Counted from the stretch's first letter, positions 18,498-27,239 are shown. The stretch: 35,807 nucleotides of DNA from Akkermansia muciniphila (GCA_945900455.1 CAMDJH010000032.1:1-35807), one strand, 5' to 3'. Program-made: numbers and translations. Notes: generated by a model not told the origin, from the sequence alone.

Positions 18498-20384
18498 TTA
18501 TATTTCCACCTGCATTCCCAGTTCAACCACGCGATTGGGCGGCAGATGGAAGAAAGTCGTGGCGCTCTGTGCATTCCTCGACAGCACCGCAAACAGCCGC
18601 TCCCGCCAGAGGGCCATGCCGCTCCTCTTAGAAGGAATGATGGTTTCGCGGCTGACGAAATAGGTGGTTTCAGATTCCTTAATTTCAAGGTCGAACTCGA
18701 CGCAGCTCTGCACGATCTTGGGTACATCGGGCTGCTCCATGAAACCGTACCGACCCCGAACTCTCCAGAATCCCGCATCCAGCTTTTCCACTTCGACCCG
18801 TTCGAATTCCGGCACGTGAGGAGCCTCCTCCACGACAATCGTCAGAAACACCACCCGCTTATGGAGCACCTTGTTGTGTTTGAGATTGTGGAGTAAGGCC
18901 ATCGGGGTTCCGTCGGAGTTCCCCGCAAGGTAGATTGCGGTGCCGGCGACCCGCAACTGCTCACGCCGCTCGATTTCTGCGATAAACGTCTCCACCGGTA
19001 GCGACGAGTCTCGCATCCGTTTCCAGAGCAGCTGACGTCCGCGCTTCCAGGTGGCCATCACGGTGAAAATCAGGCCCGCAAGCAGCAGCGGGAACCAGCC
19101 GCCGTAAGGAATCTTGCCTAGGTTCGCCACGCAAAAGGCCACCTCCAAGAGCAAGGGCACCGCGATGACGGCCCCCGCTTTCAGGCGACTCCAGCCCCAG
19201 ATGTGCCGTGAGGCGAAAAAGAACAGTACGGACGTCACACCCATTGTGATCGTTACCGCAACACCGTAGGCCGAGGCAAGGTTTGAGGAGTTCTTAAAGC
19301 CCAGGACCAAGCCGAGGCAGGCAAACATCAGGAGCCAGTTGATCTGCGGCATATAAATCTGCCCGCGCTCATCCTTCGATGTGTGCTCAATTACCATCCG
19401 CGGCATGAAACCCAGCTGCGTGGCATGCATCGTCATGGAAAACGCCCCGGAAATCAGGGCCTGCGATGCGATCACAGCGGCCCCCGTCGCGACAATGACC
19501 AGCGGGATGATTCCCCACTTGGGACAGAGGCCGTAAAACGGGTTTCCCTGCGCGAGCGGATCGCTCAAGACGAGAGCCCCCTGCCCGAGATAGTTCAGAA
19601 TCAATGCGGGCATGACGGCGGTAAACCACGCCAACCGAATCGGTCGCGCCCCGAAATGCCCCATATCTGCGTAGAGGGCCTCTCCGCCCGTAACCACGAG
19701 AACCACCGCGCCCAACACCTTGAATCCCAGCCATCCATTCTCCAAGAAAAAGAGAACCGCATACGCCGGATTGATCGCCTGAAAGACCTCGGGTCGGAGC
19801 AGAATTCCCCGGATACCCAAGACGGCAATGGTTACAAACCAAACTGCCGTCCAAAGCCCAAACCATTGTCCCACGCGCCCCGTCCCAAATCGCTGGGCTG
19901 AAAACAGACCGACCAGGATGACAACGGCCAACGGAACAATGACCGGCTTGAACGCCGGCGTGACAATTTCCAATCCCTCAACCGCCCCAAGCACCGAGAT
20001 TGCCGGAGTGATAATTCCGTCTCCGTATAGCAATGTTGCGCCGAAGACACCGAAGAGAACCATGAACCGTCCCAACCGGGCTTTGGTTCGCGGCAGCCTC
20101 TCAGGAAAAGTCAGGGCCAGCAGGGCCAGAATGCCCCCCTCCCCGCGGTTGTCTGCCCTCATCACGAAGCCGATATATTTAACCCCCACAATCAGCGTGA
20201 TACTCCAGATGATCAGGGACAAGACTCCCAGCACATTGCCGGGAGTCGGGGGCACGGAGTGCTGTCCGTGAAAGCACTCCTTAAGGGCATACAACGGGCT
20301 GGTACCGATGTCCCCGTAAACCACCCCCAGGGCGGCAACCGTAAGAGCCACGAGCCGACGACGCGTCAATACCGTATCACTCAT
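18498..20384 (-). CDS. kup: KUP family potassium uptake transporter
   Basis: Kup is an inner-membrane K+/H+ symporter. From ATG 20384 the protein is 628 residues, the usual length. It opens with ALTVAALGVVYGDIGTSPLY, the conserved first membrane helix and substrate motif. The middle holds about twelve membrane segments with GGEALYADMGHFG and LNYLGQGALVL. The C-terminal cytoplasmic domain has HNLKHNKVLHKRVVFLT and ends near FFHLPPNRVVELGMQVEI. The GGAAG Shine-Dalgarno sits in the 3' arm of a hairpin, five bases before the ATG. The leader of about 295 bases contains a c-di-AMP riboswitch and its promoter. Expression is therefore probably lowered when c-di-AMP, and by inference intracellular K+, is high. 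Confidence 0.96.
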   Translation of the reverse strand: MSDTVLTRRRLVALTVAALGVVYGDIGTSPLYALKECFHGQHSVPPTPGNVLGVLSLIIWSITLIVGVKYIGFVMRADNRGEGGILALLALTFPERLPRTKARLGRFMVLFGVFGATLLYGDGIITPAISVLGAVEGLEIVTPAFKPVIVPLAVVILVGLFSAQRFGTGRVGQWFGLWTAVWFVTIAVLGIRGILLRPEVFQAINPAYAVLFFLENGWLGFKVLGAVVLVVTGGEALYADMGHFGARPIRLAWFTAVMPALILNYLGQGALVLSDPLAQGNPFYGLCPKWGIIPLVIVATGAAVIASQALISGAFSMTMHATQLGFMPRMVIEHTSKDERGQIYMPQINWLLMFACLGLVLGFKNSSNLASAYGVAVTITMGVTSVLFFFASRHIWGWSRLKAGAVIAVPLLLEVAFCVANLGKIPYGGWFPLLLAGLIFTVMATWKRGRQLLWKRMRDSSLPVETFIAEIERREQLRVAGTAIYLAGNSDGTPMALLHNLKHNKVLHKRVVFLTIVVEEAPHVPEFERVEVEKLDAGFWRVRGRYGFMEQPDVPKIVQSCVEFDLEIKESETTYFVSRETIIPSKRSGMALWRERLFAVLSRNAQSATTFFHLPPNRVVELGMQVEI

Positions 20385-20389
20385 AACAA

Positions 20390-20406
20390 GCTTCCGACCC
20401 GGAAGC
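20390..20406 (-). promoter_or_regulatory. Hairpin that appears to mask the kup ribosome binding site
   Basis: Read on the minus strand, GCTTCCG, loop GGT and CGGAAGC form a perfect 7-bp stem. The 3' arm contains the GGAAG Shine-Dalgarno, and TTGTT separates it from the ATG. There is no proper U-run, so translational control fits better than termination. Its coupling to the upstream riboswitch is an inference. Confidence 0.6.
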
Positions 20407-20530
20407 GGGGCTGTGTTCCCGGGCACGCAACGGGTCAAAGTCCGAATCCGAGGATCCAAACCCCAATCCATCCATCACCGTCACAACAATGGGTAAACAT
20501 CAGACCGGTACGACCGGCGTGGTTCGCCCT

Positions 20531-20679
20531 TCCATAAACCTACGAGGTTAGCTGTCGGGCTCGGACCTGGAAGTGTCCTCGGAAACCGGTTACCCGGACC
20601 GTTCGCCCCATCCGCGTATCTTCCGCGGAACTCTGGTTCCCCCGCGTCCGGACTGGGATCGCCGGACTTCGGCTGCGGC
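20531..20679 (-). ncRNA. c-di-AMP riboswitch (ydaO-yuaA type) in the kup leader
   Basis: On the minus strand the segment contains, in order, the conserved blocks of the ydaO/yuaA aptamer. GCCGAAGTCCGG is at about 20661-20672, GCGGGGGAACC at about 20635-20645, and GGGGCGAA at about 20606-20613. The nearly invariant 3' block CCCGACAGCTAACCTCGTAG lies at about 20539-20558. The last block is diagnostic for this class. The aptamer binds c-di-AMP and in known cases switches off potassium uptake or cell-wall hydrolase genes. Here it lies about 150 bases upstream of kup, in the correct orientation. The boundaries are approximate; the 5' AGCC and 3' GGTT flanks could close the P1 stem. Confidence 0.92.
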
Positions 20680-20683
20680 AGAC

Positions 20684-20711
20684 ATTTGACAGATTCCGGG
20701 TTCACTGTCAA
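20684..20711 (-). promoter_or_regulatory. Likely sigma70-type promoter of the kup riboswitch transcript
   Basis: On the minus strand TTGACA (20711-20706) is followed after 16 bases by TCAAAT (20689-20684). Initiation about seven bases further on would fall at about 20677, at the 5' edge of the aptamer. The -35 and -10 lie inside an 8-bp inverted repeat, TTTGACAG/CTGTCAAA, at 20685-20692 and 20705-20712 (12-base spacer), which could alternatively be an operator. Confidence 0.55.
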
Positions 20712-20757
20712 ATCGGGCACGTTCCACGCGTATTGTAATATGCTATTAATAAGGTAC

Positions 20758-21135
20758 TTATAGTGCCAAATACTCTTCGGCCGTGACGCTCAATTGTCCG
20801 TCCAGGCGCACGCGAACAGTACGTTCATCCGCGACTCGCGTCAGCACGTCGATGCGATTCCCCATCAGGATCAAGCCGCATCGCGCTTCCGGAAAGAGTT
20901 GGTCGCAACCCCGTTGGGGTTGCGGTGTGGACGTCAATTTTGTTCGAACGTCATCCCCACGGCTCGCGCCATGGGCTACGGTCTGCCGCCGCGCCGCGGC
21001 TTTTCTAAATGCCGATTGTCCATCGGGGACACACGCGCCAGAGAATGACCAAGCTCCAGAGCCCTTTGGGCCGGGAATGTCGCCACGAATGGCCAATCTC
21101 CAAGCGCCGGCAGGGATGCGGACGCTCAGGTTCAC
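20758..21135 (-). CDS. Doubtful hypothetical protein, possibly a transposase tail remnant
   Basis: The 125-residue frame is uncertain. Its last 40 residues (GNRIDVLTRVADERTVRVRL, then ending EEYLAL) look protein-like and recall the beta-rich C-terminal tails of ISNCY-type integrase-fold transposases, but this is only a resemblance. The middle of the frame runs through the perfect hairpin at 20904-20924, which encodes PQPQRGCD, so the upstream part is probably not real coding sequence. A competing frame exists on the plus strand. If neither is real, 20758-21304 is a non-coding region containing the hairpin and the blaI operator. Confidence 0.3.
   Translation of the reverse strand: MNLSVRIPAGAWRLAIRGDIPGPKGSGAWSFSGACVPDGQSAFRKAAARRQTVAHGASRGDDVRTKLTSTPQPQRGCDQLFPEARCGLILMGNRIDVLTRVADERTVRVRLDGQLSVTAEEYLAL
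20904..20924. repeat. 9-bp perfect hairpin (REP-like candidate)
   Basis: CGCAACCCC (20904-20912), loop GTT, and GGGGTTGCG (20916-20924) pair perfectly. It lies in a region without a firm gene. It has no T-tract, so it is not a good terminator. It may be a dispersed intergenic palindrome. Confidence 0.5.
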
Positions 21136-21275
21136 GGTCCCAATTCATGTCCAATGAGAGAGTGCCCGTAGGCCGGGTGAGCGGGGTGCTTCGGTTCATG
21201 GCATCTCGGCGCGCACCTTAAGTTCGGTGGATTCTCTCTCGAAGGCCCCACGAAATTCCTCTTGCCGATGGAATG

Positions 21276-21289
21276 ACTACTGATGTAGT
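21276..21289. promoter_or_regulatory. BlaI-type operator upstream of the blaI-like gene
   Basis: ACTAC (21276-21280), TGAT and GTAGT (21285-21289) form a dyad that closely matches the BlaI/MecI operator core TACTACA-TGTAGTA. It lies 15 bases before the blaI-like ATG, where repressor binding would block transcription or initiation, indicating autoregulation. Confidence 0.75.
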
Positions 21290-21304
21290 TATTACGTCCA
21301 CACG

Positions 21305-21712
21305 ATGAATCGAATCACCGAGAAACACATGAAGCCACCGGTCCTGAGCCCTCAGGAGTGGAAGCTGATGGAATTGCTTTGGGCGAAGTCTCCACAACCC
21401 GCCTACGACTTGATCGAGACCCTTTCCCCGCGTGAGAAATGGCACCCCAACACGGTGCGAACCATGCTGGCGCGCCTCACTCGCAAGGCGGTCATTAAGG
21501 CCGACCGGTACAAGAACTTGTATCTCTACTCGGTCGTCTGGACCCGGGAGCAATTGGTTGCTGCGGAGAGCCGCTCGTTTCTTGAACGCGTTTTCGGGGG
21601 AGCGATTCGGCCCGCGCTCATTCACTTCGCAACCCGCCAGCGCTTGTCGCCCAGGGACGTGCGCGAAATGAAGAAACTTCTCGACGAAAACACCGATCAC
21701 CGACACCTATGA
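21305..21712 (+). CDS. blaI: BlaI/MecI family transcriptional repressor
   Basis: BlaI/MecI proteins are dimeric winged-helix repressors released by proteolysis when the partner BlaR1/MecR1 membrane peptidase is activated. The 135-residue product shows the family pattern LSPQEWKLMELLWAKSPQPA in the first helix and HPNTVRTMLARLTRKAVIKA in the recognition helix. GRxYLY-type wing sequence appears here as YKNLYLYSVVW. A C-terminal dimerisation helix ends MKKLLDEN. ATG 21305 is used; ATG 21329 is possible. A matching palindromic operator lies just upstream. The stop overlaps the next start (ATGA at 21709), so translation with the M56 peptidase gene is coupled. Confidence 0.93.
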   Translation: MNRITEKHMKPPVLSPQEWKLMELLWAKSPQPAYDLIETLSPREKWHPNTVRTMLARLTRKAVIKADRYKNLYLYSVVWTREQLVAAESRSFLERVFGGAIRPALIHFATRQRLSPRDVREMKKLLDENTDHRHL

Positions 21713-24700
21713 ACCCTTCCCCATTGCTCCCGTCCGCCTGGGAACATGTCGCTCTCGCTAGCCTGCAGGGCGCCGTGCTGATCGTGGTCGTTGCGCTGGT
21801 CCAGCGCCTTCTGAAGAGCCGGCTGGGGCCGGCCTGGAGTTTTTCGCTCTGGTTTCTGGTTTTGCTGCGGCTTTCTTCGCCGTCGTTGCCGGTCAGCACT
21901 TGGAGTTGGCAGCGCCTAGCGGACGTAATTTCAGCAAAGGCATCTCTGGCTGTACCCTCCGCTGCCATCCCCAGTTTCCCGTCCGATTCCGGCAGTCCGG
22001 ATCGAGGCTCGGCTCTTTCTTCCGATAGTTCGGTGGCCGCTTCCCCCTCAGCATGGGTCAACAATTCAATCGGCCCCTTTGGACCGAACGGTTCCTTGAC
22101 GTCGGAACCGTACGGGGCAGCCAGCGAAGAACACCGGCCCACGGCATGGTTGGGTTTTATATGGGCTGTGGGTGCGCTAGTGCTGCTGGCCCGCCAATGG
22201 CTCGGCGCGTGGGTTTTTCGGAGAGGATTGTGCCGGTGGCCCCAACTCGCGGACGGAAAGCTGAGGGACTTGGTGAAGCAGTGCCGGCAGCAAATGGGCG
22301 TCACGCGCCGGGTTGAGTTTCGAATTCTACCTCATCTCGAAAGCCCGTGTTTGTTCGGTGTCGTTCGCCCGGTGATTCTGCTGCCGAGCTGCCTGGTCGA
22401 GACGCTGACCGACGCGGAATGGAGAAACATCTTGCTGCACGAATTTGCTCATCTGAGACGCTGGGATCCGCTGTGGAATGCTTGGATGTCCGTCCTCCGC
22501 TGCATCCACTGGTTCAATCCGATTGTCTGGTGGGGGGTGAAGCGGATGCGTGAAGACCGTGAGCTTGCCTGTGATTCACTCGTGCTTTCCCGTGCGGATT
22601 CGGCTACGCGCAAATCCTACGGTGCCACCCTCCTCAAGATGGCGTCGCACTCGGCAACGCTGATGCAACCCGCTGCGATGGTCGGTATTCTGGAGAATGG
22701 CGGCCCGCTGAAGGCCCGGCTTCAATCGCTCAATGCCCGCCCGAGATTTTGGCTCGACGCCGTAGTGGGCATCGTAGTTTTGATCAGCCTGGGTGCCTGT
22801 GCTTTGACACAGAAGCCCGATCTCGATGCCTCCCCCGGGATCCAGCCGGTGGATCTCCGCGCGCACACCGATTTCCCTCAACCGACGGTCGCTTCCACGG
22901 TCTTGCAAACGTATCGGGACGATCCGGGGATGTGGTCGCAGATCCCCAAGGGCGAACAGAAGATCCTGGGGGTTCCGTTTGAGATTACGGGTCTGATTCG
23001 CCTGGCCGGCACTTCGCCGCAGCGTGAGGAGTGGTATTTCCGACCCAGAGTAGACGGGATTCAAATTGATCGTCCTTTCGCACGATTGTACCTGCTGCAT
23101 GCCACCTATTATTATGCAACTCCGGGCACGGTCATTGCCGTGGCACGAGTCAACTATGCGGATGGCACCTCCGCCGAATTGCCAATCAAGTATGGAAATC
23201 ATGCGCTCAACTACTGGCGCCAACGATATGAAATCCGCTCTCAACCGATTGATTCGGAATCCCGGATTGCCTGGACCGGCGACGGTCCCATGCTGGCGGA
23301 ATACGGGAATACACTCCGGGTGTGTCTTTCGAGTTTCAAGAACCCGCGTCCCAAGGACATGGTTCGAAGCATTGATTTGATTAGCACGTGGCAAGACCCG
23401 ACCGAAGTTGTGGTGGGCATGGCTATTGGTGGCCGGGAGTTGCCTGCAGAGTGGCGAAAGACCCCACCGATACCTGAGCCCGCGCAACGGTGGGAGTCCC
23501 ACCTTCGGTTCCGAGCGGTTGATTCGGAGACGGGCCAGCCTATTCCCAACATGAAACTTCGCCTGGAAATTGCCGAGGAGGGAGTCCACTCCCGGATTGG
23601 CACCTATTCCACGGATACGAGTGGCTGGGCGACATTGAAGTATCCCCACCGGGATTTGCGCTACATTAGCATCTGGGCGAATCAAGATCAGTACGTTCCG
23701 CGGTTTATCCAGTGGACGCCACGCCAGCATGGGGCCTATCCGAAAGAATACGTTTACCGGGCTGAAGCCGGTATTCGGATTGCTGGCCGGGTGGAGGATC
23801 AAGGCGGACTTCCCGTGGCCGGCTCCATGGTCCGGATCGAAGGCCCTCGTGCGGATTTTGCGGGCGACGCCAAGGAGTTTCTGATGATGACCCAGATTTA
23901 TGCCATCACCGACGCGGAAGGACGCTGGAATTCGTCGGTAATTCCCCGAGGCCTTCCGGCGAACCAGATCCAACTTCGAGTACTGCACCCCGACTTCCTG
24001 GTAGAACCGCCCGTTATCCTTTCTCCCGCAGAGAAGGCGGGCACCGAGATTCGAACGCGCCTGTCCGGCGGCGATGTCATGAAAGGGTTGGTCGTCAACC
24101 CGGCTAAAACTCCCCTCGCTGGAGCGAAAGTATTGGTTCGAAGTCATTCCCACGCCGGTGGTATCCGTGTTGCCACTACGGACACAACGGGTGCCTTTAC
24201 CGTTCGGCTCGCTCCTGGCGTCGACGGGCCGGCCGCCGCGTTGCCCGAATTCAGCCCTCCGGGTCTTCCGCCCGTTCGACTTCCTCGAGCGCTAAACGCC
24301 AGTGAGGTCCTGGTCGAAGCGGCCGGCTATGCGCCGTGGGTCCACCAGACTGCGACCCGCGGATCGTTGGACTGGCCCGCGGGCCCGATCGTGCTGTCGC
24401 CGGGCCGAACCATCGAAGTCGTGGTTCAAGACGCCCGACAAGGGCCGATCGAGGGAGCTTTCATTGAAGGAATTGTAGCGGGTGGACTCACACTGGGTAA
24501 CCGGATGACCACGGACCGCAATGGCCGAGCCCGTTGGCTCCATGCACCGGATGCGCCGTTTGCCCTTCAGATCCGTCACGAAGGGTATCAGGACAGCCAA
24601 ATCCCAGTGCCAGACGGCGCAACGAATCTCCCGGTTCAGTTGGCACCCGCTGAGTTGCTGACGGGTTCCGTTACCGATGCAAAGACCGGACGACCGATTC

Positions 24701-24933
24701 CTTTCTTCAAAGTCTGGATGGGGACGAGCAAACTCGATCCGAATGAAATCGCTTGGGATCCGCAACCGATTACGGTTGGGAGACAGGGATTCTTCCAAGT
24801 TCGGAGTCAAAACCCCAGCAACGGAGCACGGGTATTTCGCATTGAGGCACCCAAGTATGCGACGTCGAAGGCGCTTCCCGTCCATTCGCTCCACCGTCAG
24901 CCGCCCTCCGAAATCACGCTGAACGGCTTGTAA
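21709..24933 (+). CDS. BlaR1-like M56 metallopeptidase with a long extracytoplasmic tail
   Basis: The 1074-residue protein pairs with the blaI-like repressor. Residues 1-366 form the M56 membrane module: helices near 10-30 and 37-52, a Ser/Pro-rich loop, another helix near 145-160, then zinc motif HEFAH (His244, His248) with the third ligand probably Glu285 in DRELACD. A last helix lies at about 347-366. The remaining 700 residues are predicted to be outside the membrane and are unlike the penicillin-binding domain of BlaR1. They contain several carboxypeptidase-regulatory/Ig-like units, such as RAVDSETGQPIPNMKLRL, IAGRVEDQGGLPVAGSMVRI, GLVVNPAKTPLAGAKVLV and GSVTDAKTGRPIPFFKVW. Signal and target are unknown. 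It is co-translated with blaI. Confidence 0.9.
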   Translation: MNPSPLLPSAWEHVALASLQGAVLIVVVALVQRLLKSRLGPAWSFSLWFLVLLRLSSPSLPVSTWSWQRLADVISAKASLAVPSAAIPSFPSDSGSPDRGSALSSDSSVAASPSAWVNNSIGPFGPNGSLTSEPYGAASEEHRPTAWLGFIWAVGALVLLARQWLGAWVFRRGLCRWPQLADGKLRDLVKQCRQQMGVTRRVEFRILPHLESPCLFGVVRPVILLPSCLVETLTDAEWRNILLHEFAHLRRWDPLWNAWMSVLRCIHWFNPIVWWGVKRMREDRELACDSLVLSRADSATRKSYGATLLKMASHSATLMQPAAMVGILENGGPLKARLQSLNARPRFWLDAVVGIVVLISLGACALTQKPDLDASPGIQPVDLRAHTDFPQPTVASTVLQTYRDDPGMWSQIPKGEQKILGVPFEITGLIRLAGTSPQREEWYFRPRVDGIQIDRPFARLYLLHATYYYATPGTVIAVARVNYADGTSAELPIKYGNHALNYWRQRYEIRSQPIDSESRIAWTGDGPMLAEYGNTLRVCLSSFKNPRPKDMVRSIDLISTWQDPTEVVVGMAIGGRELPAEWRKTPPIPEPAQRWESHLRFRAVDSETGQPIPNMKLRLEIAEEGVHSRIGTYSTDTSGWATLKYPHRDLRYISIWANQDQYVPRFIQWTPRQHGAYPKEYVYRAEAGIRIAGRVEDQGGLPVAGSMVRIEGPRADFAGDAKEFLMMTQIYAITDAEGRWNSSVIPRGLPANQIQLRVLHPDFLVEPPVILSPAEKAGTEIRTRLSGGDVMKGLVVNPAKTPLAGAKVLVRSHSHAGGIRVATTDTTGAFTVRLAPGVDGPAAALPEFSPPGLPPVRLPRALNASEVLVEAAGYAPWVHQTATRGSLDWPAGPIVLSPGRTIEVVVQDARQGPIEGAFIEGIVAGGLTLGNRMTTDRNGRARWLHAPDAPFALQIRHEGYQDSQIPVPDGATNLPVQLAPAELLTGSVTDAKTGRPIPFFKVWMGTSKLDPNEIAWDPQPITVGRQGFFQVRSQNPSNGARVFRIEAPKYATSKALPVHSLHRQPPSEITLNGL

Positions 24934-24962
24934 GTTTCTCGGGATGAATCTGGATACTACTA

Positions 24963-25850
24963 TTACTTGCCGAGGCGCAGCGATGTGGTTCGATCCTGAT
25001 GCCACATGTGGTCGATCTTATCCGCCGGGTTGTTCAGCTTGACGGGCGTGAGACCGGAGTAATCTTTATACTCGACCTTCTTGCTCCGCATGTTGGGTCC
25101 CCGCCAGCTCTTGATTTCAGAATGGCCATCCGCGAATGAGTAACCGCACGCCCCGTTGTGGTAATTCGCCGACAAGTCGCCCCACTGGGTTGCACCGCTG
25201 CCCATCGAGGAGAATAGACAGGCGTCATTCATGCTGTCGGGCTGCTCATCCACCACGACCCAGGCCTGGGAAGGGGACGGGTCGGTAATGTCGGCCATTT
25301 TTTTGAAGAGGCGGTAATCGGTGAATTCCTTGTTTCCGTCGCCCATATTCGCATTCATGGATAGGCTCCGCGCCCGGCCCGGCCAACCTCTCCCCCGTTG
25401 AACTCCAGTCATGAATCGGTCCGCAGGGCATTTGTATACGTTTTTGGCCCCGCCGGTGAATTTGGCGAGCTTGGCGTACTTCGAATCGATAAGGAAGAGC
25501 GTGTTCGTGTTGTCCGAACTCGTGGTCCAATCCAGCCAACCGGTGACCCAACCGTTTCGATTAGCCCCGCCTTGAGCATCCCCGCCGTGATGATTTTCGG
25601 TCAGGGTTCCATTGGAGTCGTCGGCGTAAAGCGTCCAGCCCAGAAGCACTTGTTTGGTGTTGCTCATACAGAGGACGCCTTCGGCCTTCGTCTTCGCCTT
25701 GGACAGCGCGGGAAGCAGCATGCCCGCCAAGATGGCGATGATGGCGATGACGACCAGCAATTCGATGAGGGTGAATCCCGTCCGAAATTTGCTCCACCGG
25801 GAAGAGCTCCCATGGGCGCGAGTCGTGATGCAACGAGTATTTCTGTTCAT
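24963..25850 (-). CDS. Pseudopilin-like protein (prepilin N-terminal methylation motif)
   Basis: The 295-residue protein has a basic leader and then [20 protein letters not shown] with [20 protein letters not shown], the classic Verrucomicrobiota prepilin-like start. The globular part includes [20 protein letters not shown] and ends with [20 protein letters not shown]. This last segment matches the FADGH element shared by DUF1559-type and related proteins. It is probably processed by a prepilin peptidase and anchored in the inner membrane. Its role is unknown. The gene is 64 bases downstream of the P450 gene on the same strand and converges with the M56 peptidase gene after 29 bases. It is the third member of this family in the window. 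Confidence 0.88.
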   Translation of the reverse strand: MNRNTRCITTRAHGSSSRWSKFRTGFTLIELLVVIAIIAILAGMLLPALSKAKTKAEGVLCMSNTKQVLLGWTLYADDSNGTLTENHHGGDAQGGANRNGWVTGWLDWTTSSDNTNTLFLIDSKYAKLAKFTGGAKNVYKCPADRFMTGVQRGRGWPGRARSLSMNANMGDGNKEFTDYRLFKKMADITDPSPSQAWVVVDEQPDSMNDACLFSSMGSGATQWGDLSANYHNGACGYSFADGHSEIKSWRGPNMRSKKVEYKDYSGLTPVKLNNPADKIDHMWHQDRTTSLRLGK

Positions 25851-25914
25851 TCTTCAGCGTGGTTCAAAGGGCTTCATCGTCGCGCCGGGCGAAAAAGGCA
25901 AGGACACTTTTTCC

Positions 25915-27150
25915 TCAACTTACGTTGATGTCCAACCGTCGCAGCGAGCGCAAATTATTGTCCGCCCGCCACTGCGGGGCTTCGCCGATCCGTTGGATCG
26001 TGGGCGCGCGATCGAGCAGCAGCCGGAGAGCGATCTGCGTTTCAATTCGTGCCAGCGGTGCGCCGAGGCAAAAATGACTGCCCCACCCGAATGCCGTGTG
26101 CTTGTTCTCCGGCCGGCCGATGTCGAGGCGATCTGGCTCGGGAAATCGCTCCGGATCCCGGTTCGCCGCGCCCAGCATCAGGACCACGGTCTGTCCCCTG
26201 CGAATCCGCTTCTCCCGCATCGCGAGATCCTCGATCGGCCGCCGCGTTGCGATTTGAATTGGGCTTTCATAGCGCAGAAATTCCTCGACAGCGGACGCCA
26301 TCAGTCCGGGTTCGCGCCGGAGCCGAGTGAGTTCATCGGGGTGGTTCAGCAGGGCCAGCAATCCATTGCCCAGTAGGCTCACCGTGGTCTCGTGGCCGGC
26401 AATGAAGAGGAAAACGCTCAAGCCCATTAGCTCCGCCTCGCTTAAGCCGCCTTCCTCGTCCTCCACCGCAGCCAGCGCGCTGAGGAGGTCTGGGCGGGGG
26501 TCACGGCGCCGTTGGAGTGTGAGCTCCCGGAAATAGCCGGTCAGTTCGACGAAGCTCTTATGCGCCGGGACGGCCACCTTCGCGATCGACGGGCCCACTG
26601 CACCCGCAAACAACAGCATGTCTTCCGCCCAGCGCCGAAAACGGGCCTGGTAATCCATCGGGATTCCAAGGATTTCGCAAATGACGGAGGCCGGCAGTGG
26701 GAACGCGAACCCCCCCATGAAATCCATTTCACCCCCACACAGCGCCCGGTCGAGCAGGCCCGTCGCGATTTCCGCAATCCGCGGGCTCATCTCCTCGGCC
26801 AAGCGCGGCGTGAAGACTTTCATAATCAGTGCGCGCATGCGGGTGTGCTTGGGCGGATCGGTGAATCCAAGCCAATTTGAAACGTGGTTACCGAGCGGGC
26901 ACATCTGCGTCCGCAGCGGCTCCGGCATGGCATTCATGCTGAGTGAAATCCGGTCCGATGCCAGTCGCGGGTCACGCAATCCCGCCAGCACATCATCATG
27001 GCGCGTGACAAGCCAGCCATTGAGCGGCTCACACCAGTGCACCGGGTCCTCGCTCCGTAGTCGGTGAAAGAGAGGATACGGATCGGTCAGCCCGCCCGCA
27101 CAGTACCGGTGGTAGTCCTCCAGTGCTTCAATGCGACCCGTCCGTGTCAT
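25915..27150 (-). CDS. Cytochrome P450 (soluble bacterial class)
   Basis: From ATG 27150 the product is 411 residues, the normal size for soluble bacterial P450s. The frame is open to 27237 but the added N-terminus is not conserved in style. Key motifs are FLFIAGHETTVSLLGNGLLA (I-helix oxygen-binding motif, near residue 250), EEFLRYESPIQIATR (ExxR in the K-helix), and the heme loop FGWGSHFCLGAPLAR (thiolate Cys near residue 359). The wording resembles CYP107-like hydroxylases, many of which tailor polyketides or peptides, but the substrate is unknown. No ferredoxin or reductase gene is adjacent. It lies downstream of the NHL gene and 1.7 kb from the NRPS locus, so a link to the peptide is only possible. 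Confidence 0.93.
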   Translation of the reverse strand: MTRTGRIEALEDYHRYCAGGLTDPYPLFHRLRSEDPVHWCEPLNGWLVTRHDDVLAGLRDPRLASDRISLSMNAMPEPLRTQMCPLGNHVSNWLGFTDPPKHTRMRALIMKVFTPRLAEEMSPRIAEIATGLLDRALCGGEMDFMGGFAFPLPASVICEILGIPMDYQARFRRWAEDMLLFAGAVGPSIAKVAVPAHKSFVELTGYFRELTLQRRRDPRPDLLSALAAVEDEEGGLSEAELMGLSVFLFIAGHETTVSLLGNGLLALLNHPDELTRLRREPGLMASAVEEFLRYESPIQIATRRPIEDLAMREKRIRRGQTVVLMLGAANRDPERFPEPDRLDIGRPENKHTAFGWGSHFCLGAPLARIETQIALRLLLDRAPTIQRIGEAPQWRADNNLRSLRRLDINVS

Positions 27151-27239
27151 GGCGGCCGAGTATGAGCTGGACGCGAGCCGTGACAAGCGACGAGTGACTG
27201 GGCGGCACCCTTGGCCAAGTCTATTTTCCGATTCCACCG

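Noticed and set aside
20481-20720. A 79-residue minus-strand open frame upstream of kup
   Set aside because: It coincides with the conserved c-di-AMP aptamer, which explains the sequence better than a protein.
20783-21157. A 124-residue plus-strand open frame
   Set aside because: Low-complexity arginine/proline/serine composition, no ribosome binding site, and it competes with a slightly more protein-like minus-strand frame that is itself doubtful.
22576-24153. A 525-residue minus-strand open frame under the M56 peptidase gene
   Set aside because: It lies antisense to a clearly coding frame with zinc motif and regulatory domains; its translation lacks recognisable domains and has the arginine/proline-rich look of a GC-rich shadow.
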